A stretch of 64,000 bases of DNA from Peptococcaceae bacterium BRH_c23 (GTDB taxonomy: Bacteria > Bacillota_B > Desulfitobacteriia > Desulfitobacteriales > Desulfitobacteriaceae). The notes beneath the pieces were generated by a model. That model was not told where the DNA came from and made no database searches. It saw only the letters and a list, made by a program, of their open reading frames with translations. The translations under genes were made by a program, and so were the position numbers. The stretch covers positions 22,595 to 86,594 of the forward strand of contig LADV01000072.1 in the NCBI GenBank assembly GCA_000961805.1. Reading direction: 5' to 3'. Positions within the stretch are counted from its first letter, which is position 1. Each line of letters begins with the position of its first letter. Of this stretch, positions 17,744 to 26,378 are shown in pieces.

Positions 17744-19630
17744 ATGATACCAGTTAAGATTACGGATACAACTTTGAGGGACGCGCATCAAAGCCTTTGG
17801 GCCACTCGGATGCGTACTGAAGACATGGTGCCAATCCTTGCTGACATGGATGATATGGGATTCTTCTCCATGGAAGTGTGGGGAGGAGCTACTTTTGATG
17901 TCTGTATGCGCTTCTTAGGTGAGGATCCTTGGGAACGTTTAAGAGAGATCAAACGACATGTCCATAAAACTCCTTTGCAAATGCTCTTAAGAGCCCAGTC
18001 TTTAGTCGGATATCAACATTATCCCGATGATGTAGTACGGGAATTTGTTGCGCTCAGTGTTAAGAATGGGATTGACATCATTCGAATTTTTGATTCCTTG
18101 AATGATGTGCGAAATATGGTTGTGCCTATGCAAGCGGCCAAAATGGCAGGTGCCCATGTTCAGGCGTCCGTGGTTTATACAATAAGTCCGGTTCACACGA
18201 CAAAACACTATTTGGAAACAGCCACTGCCTTAGCTGATCTTGGAGCTGATTCCCTCTGTATTAAAGATATGGCCGGCTTGTTGACGCCGTTTAAGGCTTA
18301 CGAATTGGTTTCCTTATTGAAAAAGGAATTAGGGATTATGATCCATTTGCACAGCCATTATATTGGCGGAATGGCTGTAGGGACTTATTTGAAGGCTGTC
18401 GAAGCAGGGGCAGATGTCATAGATACAGCCAGTGTTCCTTTAGCCTTTGGGGCCAGTCAACCTCCTGTCGAAACAGTGGTACGGGCTTTTCAAGACACTG
18501 GCTATGATTCGGGCTTGAGTTTACGTAAATTATTCCGTATCGCAAAGTATTTTGAATCACTGCGTAAGAGTCGAGGCTTTGAACGGGGGATCACCCGGAT
18601 TTCGGATATGAGGGTTTTTGAACACCAGGTTCCTGGGGGTATGATCTCTAACCTTGTTTCCCAATTGGAAGAACAAGGTGCCTTGGAGCGAATACACGAG
18701 GTGTTGGAGGAGATCCCAAAAGTTAGAGCGGAATTAGGGTTTCCACCTTTGGTCACACCTACAAGTCAAATCGTTGGAACCCAAGCGGTATTAAATGTCT
18801 TGAGCGGGTCAAGATATAAGTTAATACCAGGGGAAGTGAAGGCCTATGTGCGGGGGTTATATGGACGTCCTCCAGCTCCAATTAATACTGATATTCAAAA
18901 GAAAATTATTGGGGACGAAGAACCTATGACGGTTCGTCCGGCTGATAAATTAGAACCTGGACTGCCAAAAGCCGTGAAAGATAGTGAGGGTTTAACTCGT
19001 TCTCCTGAAGATGTCATCAGTTATGCACTATTCCCCCAAATAGCTAAAAAGTTTTTTGAAGAGCGAAACCAAGGCGTTAGAGCGAAAGAAGAACTGAAGA
19101 ACGTAGAAGAAACAAAGACAACCTGGTTGTCTAAGGAGGATCCGAATTTGAACTTGCAAGAAATTAAAGAATTAATCCAGATCATTGATGCAACCGAAAT
19201 TAGTGAATTAAATCTTGAAAGTGATGGTGTCAAAATATCCATCCGCAAAGGACCAAGTATGGTCGCTAGTGTTCCAGTCACCGCTACTGCGCGACAAGAA
19301 CATAGGGCGTTGGTTGCAGCAGATTCTGTTCAAGTCTCTCCGAGTGTTGAAGCAGAGACAGCTAAAGCTCCAGAACCTGTGGTTAAAGCAAATACTGAAA
19401 TAATCTCAGCTCCCATGGTGGGGACCTTTTATAGCTCACAGTCTCCAGATGCAGAGGCTTTTATAAAAGTTGGCCAAATGGTTGAAGTAGGGCAAACAGT
19501 ATGTATTGTGGAGGCCATGAAACTGATGAATGAGATTGAGTCGGAATTCAAAGGCAAAGTGATCCAAATTCTTGTCGAAAACGGGCAGCCCGTAGAATAT
19601 GGGCAACCGTTATTCGTCATTGAAAAATAA
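17744..19630 (+). CDS. Pyruvate carboxylase subunit B-type carboxyltransferase fused to a biotin carrier domain
   Basis: A 628-residue protein. Residues 1-300 or so are the DRE-TIM barrel carboxyltransferase ([40 protein letters not shown]; metal site H-L-H-S-H). The conserved post-barrel PYC/OadA domain follows to about 460. From about residue 470 the sequence [19 protein letters not shown] resembles the N-terminus of acetyl-CoA carboxylase AccB. A short A/P/V-rich linker leads to the biotinyl domain with the biotin-accepting Lys in [10 protein letters not shown] near residue 593. With the biotin carboxylase that follows it should carboxylate pyruvate to oxaloacetate. An oxaloacetate decarboxylase alpha chain is less likely, since no OadB-like gene is near. 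ATG 17744 has GAGGGGTGAAG upstream. Confidence 0.9.
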   Translation: MIPVKITDTTLRDAHQSLWATRMRTEDMVPILADMDDMGFFSMEVWGGATFDVCMRFLGEDPWERLREIKRHVHKTPLQMLLRAQSLVGYQHYPDDVVREFVALSVKNGIDIIRIFDSLNDVRNMVVPMQAAKMAGAHVQASVVYTISPVHTTKHYLETATALADLGADSLCIKDMAGLLTPFKAYELVSLLKKELGIMIHLHSHYIGGMAVGTYLKAVEAGADVIDTASVPLAFGASQPPVETVVRAFQDTGYDSGLSLRKLFRIAKYFESLRKSRGFERGITRISDMRVFEHQVPGGMISNLVSQLEEQGALERIHEVLEEIPKVRAELGFPPLVTPTSQIVGTQAVLNVLSGSRYKLIPGEVKAYVRGLYGRPPAPINTDIQKKIIGDEEPMTVRPADKLEPGLPKAVKDSEGLTRSPEDVISYALFPQIAKKFFEERNQGVRAKEELKNVEETKTTWLSKEDPNLNLQEIKELIQIIDATEISELNLESDGVKISIRKGPSMVASVPVTATARQEHRALVAADSVQVSPSVEAETAKAPEPVVKANTEIISAPMVGTFYSSQSPDAEAFIKVGQMVEVGQTVCIVEAMKLMNEIESEFKGKVIQILVENGQPVEYGQPLFVIEK

Positions 19631-19642
19631 GGAGAAGAGAGC

Positions 19643-20989
19643 ATGTTTAAAAAAATCCTGATCGCGAATCGTGGAGAAATTGCCTTGCGCATCATTCGGG
19701 CATGTCGCGAGCTTGAGATTGAGACGGTCGCAGTTTTTTCAGAGGGAGATCGGGAGGCTCTGCACGTTAAAGCCGCTGACGAAGCAGTCTGCATCGGTCC
19801 TGTAGCAAGTGCCAAGAGTTACCTAAATATCCCGAACATTATCAGTGCAGCTGAATTGACCGGTGTTGATGCAATTCATCCTGGCTATGGTTTTTTATCC
19901 GAGAACGCTCGATTTGCTGAGATATGTGAATCATGTGGAATCGCTTTTATTGGCCCATCCCCACATGTCATTGAAACCATGGGAGACAAGGCTACGGCAA
20001 GAAAAACAATGATTGAGTGTGGCGTTCCTGTAGTGCCCGGTTCCAAAGATATTATTGAAGATGAAGAGACAGCCGCTGCAGTTGCTAAAGAAATTGGGTA
20101 TCCGGTGTTAATCAAAGCCTCAGCAGGTGGCGGTGGCAAGGGAATGCGGGTTGCCCAAAATTCTAAAGAATTAAGCAAATCGATTCAAGCAGCCCAAAAC
20201 GAGGCTCAGGCTTCCTTTGGCAACGCTGAGGTTTATCTAGAGAAATACGTTGAAGAACCTCGACACATTGAGATTCAAATCCTAGGAGATAACTATGGGA
20301 ATGTAGTTCATCTGGGAGAACGAGATTGTTCTTTACAGCGTCGTCACCAAAAACTATTAGAAGAATCTCCTTCAAGTGCTTTAACTCCCGAGTTAAGAGC
20401 GGAAATGGGTGAGATGGCGGTCAAAGCAGCTAAGTCAGCGAATTATTCGAACGCCGGAACCATTGAGTTTTTGTTGGATCGTCACGGCAAATTTTATTTT
20501 ATTGAAATGAACACACGCATCCAGGTTGAGCATCCTGTCACTGAGCTAGTAACTGGCATTGACTTAGTCAAAGAACAAATTCGCTTAGCGGCCGGAGAAC
20601 CATTGGGGTATACTCAAGAGGATATTCAGCTGCGAGGTTGGGCAATAGAATGTAGGATAAACGCCGAAAATCCAGAGAAGAATTTTATGCCTTCACCCGG
20701 ACTGATTACAAGCTATCATGTTCCTGGGGGCCCTGGAGTTCGAGTTGACAGTGCGGCGTACCAAGGATATATGGTTTCGCCCTACTATGACTCAATGGTC
20801 GGAAAACTGATTGTTTGGGGCGCCACCAGGCAGGAGGCCATAGCACGTATGAAGCGAGCCCTTGAGGAATTCGTGATTGAAGGGATCCATACTACAATTC
20901 CCTTCCACTTGGTCGTCTTGGAAAATGCCTTCTACCGACGTGGAGAAGTCTACACAAATTTTATTCAGCGCCGAATTTTAGGTGAGTAA
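19643..20989 (+). CDS. accC: Biotin carboxylase subunit (AccC/PycA type)
   Basis: The 448 residues have the ATP-grasp fold of biotin carboxylase. Motifs: [38 protein letters not shown], the glycine-rich ATP loop [51 protein letters not shown] and the C-terminal [19 protein letters not shown] start behind AAGGAGAAGAGAGC, 12 bp after the carboxyltransferase gene. It could charge biotin on that partner, and possibly on a BCCP of acetyl-CoA carboxylase, since the position matches accC in Bacillus. Confidence 0.96.
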   Translation: MFKKILIANRGEIALRIIRACRELEIETVAVFSEGDREALHVKAADEAVCIGPVASAKSYLNIPNIISAAELTGVDAIHPGYGFLSENARFAEICESCGIAFIGPSPHVIETMGDKATARKTMIECGVPVVPGSKDIIEDEETAAAVAKEIGYPVLIKASAGGGGKGMRVAQNSKELSKSIQAAQNEAQASFGNAEVYLEKYVEEPRHIEIQILGDNYGNVVHLGERDCSLQRRHQKLLEESPSSALTPELRAEMGEMAVKAAKSANYSNAGTIEFLLDRHGKFYFIEMNTRIQVEHPVTELVTGIDLVKEQIRLAAGEPLGYTQEDIQLRGWAIECRINAENPEKNFMPSPGLITSYHVPGGPGVRVDSAAYQGYMVSPYYDSMVGKLIVWGATRQEAIARMKRALEEFVIEGIHTTIPFHLVVLENAFYRRGEVYTNFIQRRILGE

Positions 20990-20992
20990 AAT

Positions 20993-21047
20993 TCGTGGTT
21001 CGATATTCGATATTCGATGTTCGAAGTACGAACCTGAACCTTGAAAA
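20993..21047 (+). repeat. TTCGA-type short-word repeat array (left arm, accC/asp23 gap)
   Basis: Consecutive 7-8-bp words of the type GGTTCGAT, ATTCGAT, GTTCGA, followed by AGTACGAACC. It belongs to the intergenic family seen also at 21190, 27015, 27136, 33709, 50500 and 62302. The words all read TTCGAT-like on the plus strand here, and CGAACAT-like in the array 190 bp downstream. Confidence 0.75.
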
Positions 21048-21056
21048 TAATAGTCT

Positions 21057-21085
21057 TTGCTACATCAGGCTAAATTTGGTATAAT
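21057..21085 (+). promoter_or_regulatory. Sigma-A-like promoter upstream of asp23
   Basis: TTGCTA (21057-21062) and a perfect TATAAT (21080-21085) are separated by 17 bp. The start of transcription would be near 21092, giving a leader of about 180 nt before the asp23 ATG. A weak hairpin AAAACT/AGTTTT plus T-run at 21108-21130 lies just downstream and could be an early attenuator or the accC terminator. Confidence 0.65.
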
Positions 21086-21187
21086 AACAACGTTATATTG
21101 GATATAGAAAACTTCCTCAGCGGAGTTTTTCAAGGGCTGCGTCGAAAGTTTAAGCAGTACTTATCCAAGGCAAATGTGTGATGGTGT

Positions 21188-21262
21188 AATACGATGCGGT
21201 GTTCGATGTTTGATATGTTTAATATTTTCGACATTCGAACCACGAACATCGAACATCGATTT
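21188..21262 (+). repeat. TTCGA-type short-word repeat array (right arm, accC/asp23 gap)
   Basis: Begins with GTGTTCGATG and continues mainly with the reverse words CATTCGAACC, ACGAACATCG and AACATCGAT. It is roughly the inverse of the array at 20993-21047, so the two arms could pair in RNA. It ends 14 bp before the asp23 start, next to its ribosome site. Confidence 0.75.
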
Positions 21263-21275
21263 AGGGGGTGAGTGC

Positions 21276-21671
21276 ATGGAAAGTTTAGGAACGGATAATT
21301 CCCTCGGGTCTATACGAATTGCTGATGAGGTTGTTGAAGTTATTGCCGGTTTAGCAGCTTCTGAAGTAGAAGGTGTAGTTGGAATGAGTGGGGGTCTTGT
21401 GGGAGATCTTGCACACATGTTAGGGAGAAATAAAAACCTAACCAAAGGGGTTAAGGTTGAAGTCGGGGAACATGAGGTAGCGGTAGATCTCTATATCGTC
21501 GTTGAGTATGGTGTATCGATACCTGATGTCGCTTTAAGCGTGCAGGAATCAGTGAAGGAAGCCATAGAAAGCATGACTGGGCTCAAGGTTGTGGAAGCAA
21601 ATGTACATATACAAGGGGTAAATTTTAAACCAGTTTCTGAAATCAAAGAAGAAGATCTTCGTCTGAAGTAG
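21276..21671 (+). CDS. Asp23/Gls24 family envelope stress protein (YqhY-like)
   Basis: A 131-residue Asp23-family protein. The features are IRIADEVVEVIAGLAASEVEGVVGM, the central YIVVEYGVSIPDVA and VQESVKEAIESMTGLKV followed by VNVHIQGV-like VEANVHIQGVNF. This matches YqhY, which lies between accC and nusB in Firmicutes and is linked to control of acetyl-CoA carboxylase activity in B. subtilis. ATG 21276 has AGGGGGTGAGTGC upstream. The next two genes encode its likely membrane anchor and a small partner. Confidence 0.93.
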   Translation: MESLGTDNSLGSIRIADEVVEVIAGLAASEVEGVVGMSGGLVGDLAHMLGRNKNLTKGVKVEVGEHEVAVDLYIVVEYGVSIPDVALSVQESVKEAIESMTGLKVVEANVHIQGVNFKPVSEIKEEDLRLK

Positions 21672-21677
21672 AGTTGG

Positions 21678-21706
21678 CCCCCCCTGGAAATGCCAGGGGG
21701 GGTTTT
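21678..21706 (+). terminator. Strong GC-rich terminator hairpin after asp23
   Basis: Perfect 10-bp stem with seven C-G pairs (CCCCCCCTGG/CCAGGGGGGG), 5-base loop, then TTTT. It lies between asp23 and amaP, so read-through is needed if the two are co-transcribed; the amaP ribosome site starts only 5 bp after it. Confidence 0.85.
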
Positions 21707-21722
21707 AAAAGGGGGGCGACAA

Positions 21723-22238
21723 ATGTTGGCCTACGTTTTAGGACTCCTTCTGATCCTTGGCGCGCTATGGATATTAGCCATCGCCACGGGGTGGGGGCTT
21801 CCTTATTTTCTAATAGCTGAAGGGCTTGAATGGTTAAAGGTCAACCCTTGGGAAAGTACTGTTGTGGCGGGGGTTTTACTCTTGCTGGGATTACTATTAT
21901 TTATGCGACCGCGCGAAAGTACAGTTCGTGCGTTTCGAACCCCTGCCAAAGGAGGGGATGTTCGAATTTCTCAGGAAGCCTTGCAGGAGATTATTCTGCG
22001 CAGTACCACTGCCTTGCCAGGTGTGATTGCGGTTCAATCTAGTTTGAGTGAGCGTGAAACAGGACTTGAAATTATTGTTTTTTGCCAATTTGAACAAGGA
22101 GTTCTCATTCCCCAGACCTCTGGAGAGCTTCAAACGAAGGTTAAGCAGGATGTCGAACTTTATACTGGAATTCCAGTTTCAGAGGTGAAAGTGTTGGTAC
22201 GTCGTCTACAAAAGACGCGTTCAGCACGCGTCCGATGA
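21723..22238 (+). CDS. amaP: Alkaline shock response membrane anchor protein AmaP
   Basis: A 171-residue protein with two N-terminal transmembrane helices (LGLLLILGALWILAIATGWG and VVAGVLLLLGLLLFM) and a soluble Asp23-like domain (ISQEALQEIILRSTTALPGVIAV). AmaP proteins anchor Asp23 at the membrane in staphylococci, and the gene is adjacent to asp23 here. ATG 21723 follows AAAGGGGGGCGACAA; an earlier ATG at 21690 lies inside the terminator loop and is rejected. It overlaps the next gene by 4 bp. Confidence 0.85.
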   Translation: MLAYVLGLLLILGALWILAIATGWGLPYFLIAEGLEWLKVNPWESTVVAGVLLLLGLLLFMRPRESTVRAFRTPAKGGDVRISQEALQEIILRSTTALPGVIAVQSSLSERETGLEIIVFCQFEQGVLIPQTSGELQTKVKQDVELYTGIPVSEVKVLVRRLQKTRSARVR

Positions 22239-22483
22239 GTGAGTTCTGGTCGAAAATTGGAAACAAGCTTATGAATTTTTTGGTTTGGGCCATTGACAAT
22301 CATCCGGGCAAATTTATCGGAACAGCTATCGGGTCTTTAGTGGGGTTATTATTTGTCACGCTTGGTTTTTGGCAGACCCTAGTCTTAGTGCTGTTTGCTA
22401 CCGTGGGATTCATCATTGGCAAACGCCAGGATGATCATAAAGATATCTCAACTTGGCTAGAAAGAATTTTGAATAAGTATTAA
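22235..22483 (+). CDS. DUF2273 family small membrane protein
   Basis: An 82-residue protein with two predicted transmembrane helices (GTAIGSLVGLLFVTLGFW and TLVLVLFATVGFIIG) and a charged tail. The H-P-G-K-F-I-G-T-A-I-G-S and G-K-R-Q-D-D pattern matches DUF2273 proteins, usually encoded beside asp23 and amaP. ATGA overlap with amaP suggests coupled translation. The function is not known. Confidence 0.85.
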   Translation: MSEFWSKIGNKLMNFLVWAIDNHPGKFIGTAIGSLVGLLFVTLGFWQTLVLVLFATVGFIIGKRQDDHKDISTWLERILNKY

Positions 22484-22555
22484 GTATTCGAGGATACTGA
22501 TGATGACTTACTATTCGTAGTTTTGAATGAAATTTATTGGGGAGGGGAATTATCC

Positions 22556-22987
22556 TTGAGTCGAAGATTAGCCCGTGAAACGGCATTGCAAGTGCTTTTT
22601 CAAAGGGACCTGACTAAAGAACCGCTGCTGACAGCGCAAGAAGTCCAGCGTTGGGCTGAGGAATTTGAGGTTCCTGAGCCCAGCAGAGCCTTTGCTCAAC
22701 AACTTGTCGAAGGTACGATTGAACATCTCCCTGAAATCGATCAAAAGATTGCTTCATTTACCCAAGATTGGTCTCTTAGCCGCATGGCGAATGTGGATCG
22801 GAATGTAATGCGCTTGGCTACCTATGAGGTGCTTTTCTGTTCGGACATACCAGGCCGAGTTAGTCTTAACGAAGCGATTGAATTAGCAAAGCGCTTTGGT
22901 GGAGAGGAATCGGCAAAATTCGTGAACGGAATTTTAGATCGAATTGTGGATAGTGTCACGAAATCTGAACGAAAAGGTTCCGATTAA
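22556..22987 (+). CDS. nusB: Transcription antitermination protein NusB
   Basis: A 143-residue all-helical RNA-binding protein of the rRNA antitermination complex (with NusE/S10). Motifs: SRRLARETALQVLFQ with the Arg-rich N-terminus that contacts boxA, DWSLSRMANVDRNVMRLATYEVLF, and SLNEAIELAKRFGGEESAKFVNGILDRI. TTG 22556 is preferred because GGGGAGGGGAAT lies just upstream; a TTG at 22523 has no good site. Position before folD/xseA matches Bacillus. Confidence 0.96.
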   Translation: MSRRLARETALQVLFQRDLTKEPLLTAQEVQRWAEEFEVPEPSRAFAQQLVEGTIEHLPEIDQKIASFTQDWSLSRMANVDRNVMRLATYEVLFCSDIPGRVSLNEAIELAKRFGGEESAKFVNGILDRIVDSVTKSERKGSD

Positions 22988-23258
22988 AGCTAACTTGTAA
23001 AAAACATGAGTTCTTAGTTTTTGTGCATACAATATTAGTTGTTCTTTGTTTTCTGAATAGTCTGATAACCATAAGAAGTGAAAAACAATAACTAGAGTTT
23101 GGCGCTTCTTATTATATTTAGATCTAAAAGTTAGTTACTTAATAGTTTATTCTGTATTTTTTTTATTTTACAGTAGAAGCTTTGAAGGAAAACGTATAAA
23201 CATCTCGAATAAACTAACAAGTATGAGAGAAATTATATTCACATTGAGGAGGAGTTAA
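22988..23258 (+). other. AT-rich gap between nusB and nfnA
   Basis: No gene is visible in these 271 bp. ATAAGAAGTG (23071-23080) and CGCTTCTTAT (23103-23112) form a 10-bp stem with one wobble pair, 90 bp after nusB, which could end the nusB transcript. The remainder is T-rich (for example 8 consecutive T at about 23158) and probably holds the nfnA promoter. No riboswitch was recognised. Confidence 0.5.
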
Positions 23259-24101
23259 ATGTACCGCGTCGTTAGAAAAAGACTACTAGCAACGGGCATT
23301 GCTTTGCTAGATGTCGATGCACCGGCTGTGGCCGCGAAAGTGGAGCCAGGCCAATTTGTGATTGTCAGAGTTGATGAGTCGGGTGAGCGCATACCGCTTA
23401 CTGTGATGGACTTTGATCGGGAAAAGGGTACAATCACGATCGTTATTCAAGATGTGGGATACTCATCAGCAATCATTACGCGCATGAATGAGGGGTCTGA
23501 ATTCCTAGATTTCGTCGGACCCTTAGGAGTTGCCTCTGAAGTTGAAAACCATGGTACTGTAGTGTGTATTGGAGGGGGCCTTGGCATTGCTCCGATTTTC
23601 CCAATCGCACGGGCCCTTAAAGAAGCAGGTAATCATGTGATTTCTGTTTTAGGATCCCGCAGTGCGGATCTGCTAATTCTCGAAGAAGAAATGCGTGCTG
23701 TCAGTAGCGAAGTTGTTATTGCCACGAACGACGGAAGTTTAGGGGTTAAGGGTTTTGTAACAGATGGACTTGCACAAGTTTTGGCTCAAGGACATGATGT
23801 GAAAGTTATTTGGGCAATTGGTCCCATGGTCATGATGAAGGCCGTCGTGGAATATACTCGTCCTTTGGGTATCAAAACGATTGTCAGCATGAATCCAATC
23901 ATGGTGGATGGAACAGGTATGTGCGGAGCTTGTCGGATCAGTGTCGGTAATGAAACTAAATTTGCCTGTGTCGATGGACCGGAATTCGATGGGCACTTGG
24001 TGGATTTTGATTTAGCGATCAAGCGTTTAGCTTATTTTAAAGACGAAGAAAATCGGGCCAAAGCTCGGCTGGAATGTGATCATGAAGGGGGGCATCATTA
24101 A
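23259..24101 (+). CDS. nfnA: NADH-dependent reduced ferredoxin:NADP+ oxidoreductase subunit A (NfnA; sulfide dehydrogenase beta type)
   Basis: A 280-residue ferredoxin-NADP reductase-like flavoprotein. An FAD-binding beta barrel (VEPGQFVIVRVDESGERIPLTV) precedes a nucleotide domain (IGGGLGIAPIFPIARALKEAG; VLGSRSADLLILEEEM), and a C-terminal [2Fe-2S] site GTGMCGACRISVG ... F-A-C-V-D-G-P. With NfnB it bifurcates electrons between NADH, NADPH and ferredoxin. Family members have also been called sulfide dehydrogenase. ATG start behind GAGGAGGAG. It overlaps nfnB by one base. Confidence 0.92.
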   Translation: MYRVVRKRLLATGIALLDVDAPAVAAKVEPGQFVIVRVDESGERIPLTVMDFDREKGTITIVIQDVGYSSAIITRMNEGSEFLDFVGPLGVASEVENHGTVVCIGGGLGIAPIFPIARALKEAGNHVISVLGSRSADLLILEEEMRAVSSEVVIATNDGSLGVKGFVTDGLAQVLAQGHDVKVIWAIGPMVMMKAVVEYTRPLGIKTIVSMNPIMVDGTGMCGACRISVGNETKFACVDGPEFDGHLVDFDLAIKRLAYFKDEENRAKARLECDHEGGHH

Positions 24102-25513
24102 TGGCAGAGAAAGTGGAGAGCACAAAAAAAGTCAAAATTCCGCGTCATGAAATGCCTTGCCAAGATCCTCTGGTTAGGGCACATAATTTTGAAGAAGTGG
24201 CTTTAGGATACACTCATGAAACGGCGATAGAGGAAGCAAAACGATGCTTGCAATGTAAAAAGCCGTTATGCATGGCGGGCTGCCCTGTCGAAGTACTCAT
24301 TCCTGATTTCATCAAGCAAATTGCTGAAGGGGATTTCCAAGAAGCGGGTAGGGTCCTGAAAATTAAAAATTCCTTGCCGGCTGTTTGTGGACGGGTTTGT
24401 CCTCAGGAATCCCAATGTGAAAGTAAATGTATTCTGGGAATCAAAGGGGAGTCTGTAGCAATTGGACGACTTGAGCGTTTTGCAGCGGATTTTGGCATGA
24501 AGTCAGAAGAAGCAGAGTTCGAGAAACCAGTACAAAGCGGTAAACGTGTCGCTATCATCGGAGCAGGACCTGCTGGTTTAGCGTGTGCCGGGGATTTAGC
24601 GAAAGCTGGTCATATGGTGACAATTTTAGAAGCACTGCATGTTGCCGGGGGGGTTCTGATGTATGGAATTCCTCAGTTCCGTTTGCCAAAGGAGATTGTG
24701 CAGACTGAGATTACAAACCTCAAAAAAATGGGGGTAGAAATACTCACGAATCAAGTGGTGGGTAAAGTCACGTCTGTGGATGAACTTATGGAAAATGGCT
24801 ATGATGCCGTATTTATCGGTACTGGTGCTGGACTGCCGTACTTTATGGATGTTCCGGGATTAAATCTCAACGGAGTCTATTCTGCCAATGAATTCTTAAC
24901 CCGTACTAATTTGATGAAGGGTTATAAGTTCCCTGAGTATGCTACTCCTGTAAAAGTTGGCAAGAATGTTGCTGTTCTCGGTGCAGGGAACGTTGCGATG
25001 GACTCTGCTCGTACAGCTTTACGTTTAGGCGCAGAAAATGTTTATATTGTCTATCGAAGGTCCCGTGATGAAATGCCCGCAAGGAAAGAAGAACTTGAAC
25101 ACGCAGAAGAAGAAGGCATTCAATTCCGGTTGTTAACCAATCCTGTTTCCATTGATGGAGATGAGCGCGGTTGGGTTACAGGCTTGACTTGTCTACGTTA
25201 TGAACTAGGAGAACCAGACGCTTCAGGTAGGCGTTCGCCAGTGGCTATTCCGGGGTCTGAATTTGAGATCCCTATGGATACTGTCGTCGTGGCCATTGGA
25301 CAAGGCCCGAACCCCTTGGTAACAACCTCTACTCCTGGTTTGGAATTGAACAAGCGAGGGAACATTGTTGTAAATTCTGAAACGATGATGACCTCGAAGC
25401 CTGGTGTTTTTGCGGGTGGAGATATTGTAACGGGTGCTGCTACAGTTATTTTGGCAATGGGTGCTGGAAAAGTAGCTGCAGCAGGCATTGATCAATATCT
25501 TAAATCAAAATAA
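24101..25513 (+). CDS. nfnB: NADPH-dependent ferredoxin oxidoreductase subunit B (NfnB; glutamate synthase small-subunit-like)
   Basis: The 470 residues match the GltD/NfnB family. The N-terminal domain has two cysteine clusters for [4Fe-4S] centres (CLQCKKPLCMAGCP at about 47-60; CGRVCPQESQCESKC at about 92-106). Two Rossmann folds bind FAD and NADPH (AIIGAGPAGLACAGDLAKAG; AVLGAGNVAMDSARTALRLG). The end GVFAGGDIVTGAATVILAMGAG is a flavoprotein hallmark. It directly follows nfnA. A true glutamate synthase small subunit is unlikely because no GltB gene is nearby and NfnA is. Confidence 0.93.
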   Translation: MAEKVESTKKVKIPRHEMPCQDPLVRAHNFEEVALGYTHETAIEEAKRCLQCKKPLCMAGCPVEVLIPDFIKQIAEGDFQEAGRVLKIKNSLPAVCGRVCPQESQCESKCILGIKGESVAIGRLERFAADFGMKSEEAEFEKPVQSGKRVAIIGAGPAGLACAGDLAKAGHMVTILEALHVAGGVLMYGIPQFRLPKEIVQTEITNLKKMGVEILTNQVVGKVTSVDELMENGYDAVFIGTGAGLPYFMDVPGLNLNGVYSANEFLTRTNLMKGYKFPEYATPVKVGKNVAVLGAGNVAMDSARTALRLGAENVYIVYRRSRDEMPARKEELEHAEEEGIQFRLLTNPVSIDGDERGWVTGLTCLRYELGEPDASGRRSPVAIPGSEFEIPMDTVVVAIGQGPNPLVTTSTPGLELNKRGNIVVNSETMMTSKPGVFAGGDIVTGAATVILAMGAGKVAAAGIDQYLKSK

Positions 25514-25526
25514 AGGAGTGTGTCGA

Positions 25527-26378
25527 TTGTCCCAACTATTAGATGGTAAAGCGGTCTCCAAAATCCTAAAAGAAGAAATTCGCGAGGAAATTGCACAGTG
25601 GAGTGCTAAAGGAGTGCAACCTAAACTTTCGGTAATCTTAGTAGGAGATGACCCAGCATCTGTGGTATATGCACGTTCAAAGCAGAAAGTCTGTGAAGGA
25701 ATAGGAATGGCTTTCGAACTCTTCACCATGCCAGGCTCAACTCCTGAAGCAGATGTCTTGGCACGCATTGAAAGCCTTAATAATGATCAGGATGTTCACG
25801 GTATCATGATTGAACTCCCGCTGCCTAAAGGAATGAGCAAAGAAAAGATTATGGCTGCCGTCCGTCCAGATAAGGACGTAGACGGAGTTCATCCCATTAA
25901 TCGTGGCTACATTTTAAGCGGCGAGGAAGGGCTTTTCCCTGCCACTCCACAGAGCTGTATCGAGCTGCTTCTGCGTTCGGGAGTCGAAATTTCTGGGAAG
26001 CATGTGGTTATTGTTGGACGGGGAGAAACCGTTGGCAAACCGTTAGTTTTCTTAATTCTTAAGCACAATGCAACAGTGACTATTTGTCACTCCAAAACAC
26101 CTGATTTAGGGGCATTCACCCGTCAAGCTGATATTTTGATTGCTGCTGTGGGTCGTGCTAAGTTAATCAAAAAGGATATGGTTAAAGCAGGCGCGATCGT
26201 CGTCGATGCCGGCATTAACGAAATTCCAGAGGGAATCTGTGGAGACGTTGATTTCCAGGCAGTTCAAGAAGTGGCCTCATTAATTTCTCCAGTTCCAGGT
26301 GGAGTCGGTTCCCTAACCACCGCCTTAATTATGCGCAATGTTCTCAAAGGAATCGTTCTGCAGGGGGGAGCGCGTTAA
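25527..26378 (+). CDS. folD: Bifunctional methylene-THF dehydrogenase / methenyl-THF cyclohydrolase
   Basis: A 283-residue protein. Motifs: VGDDPASVVYARSKQKVCEGIG with the catalytic Lys, the substrate loop IELPLPKGM, PDKDVDGVHPINRG, the NADP-binding VIVGRGETVGKPLVFLIL, and the end TPVPGGVGSLT-like SPVPGGVGSLTTALIMRN. It oxidises methylene-THF to methenyl- and formyl-THF, or runs in reverse in the acetyl-CoA pathway. TTG 25527 is used, with AAGGAGTGTGTCGA upstream. It lies 13 bp after nfnB, so NADPH supply and use are co-encoded. Confidence 0.96.
   Translation: MSQLLDGKAVSKILKEEIREEIAQWSAKGVQPKLSVILVGDDPASVVYARSKQKVCEGIGMAFELFTMPGSTPEADVLARIESLNNDQDVHGIMIELPLPKGMSKEKIMAAVRPDKDVDGVHPINRGYILSGEEGLFPATPQSCIELLLRSGVEISGKHVVIVGRGETVGKPLVFLILKHNATVTICHSKTPDLGAFTRQADILIAAVGRAKLIKKDMVKAGAIVVDAGINEIPEGICGDVDFQAVQEVASLISPVPGGVGSLTTALIMRNVLKGIVLQGGAR

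Noticed and set aside
22523..22555. Longer NusB start at TTG 22523
   Set aside because: The extra residues are not seen in NusB, and the strong ribosome site GGGGAGGGG lies just before TTG 22556.
24101..25513. Glutamate synthase small subunit (GltD)
   Set aside because: Sequence similarity exists, but the NfnA partner and the lack of a large subunit favour NfnB.
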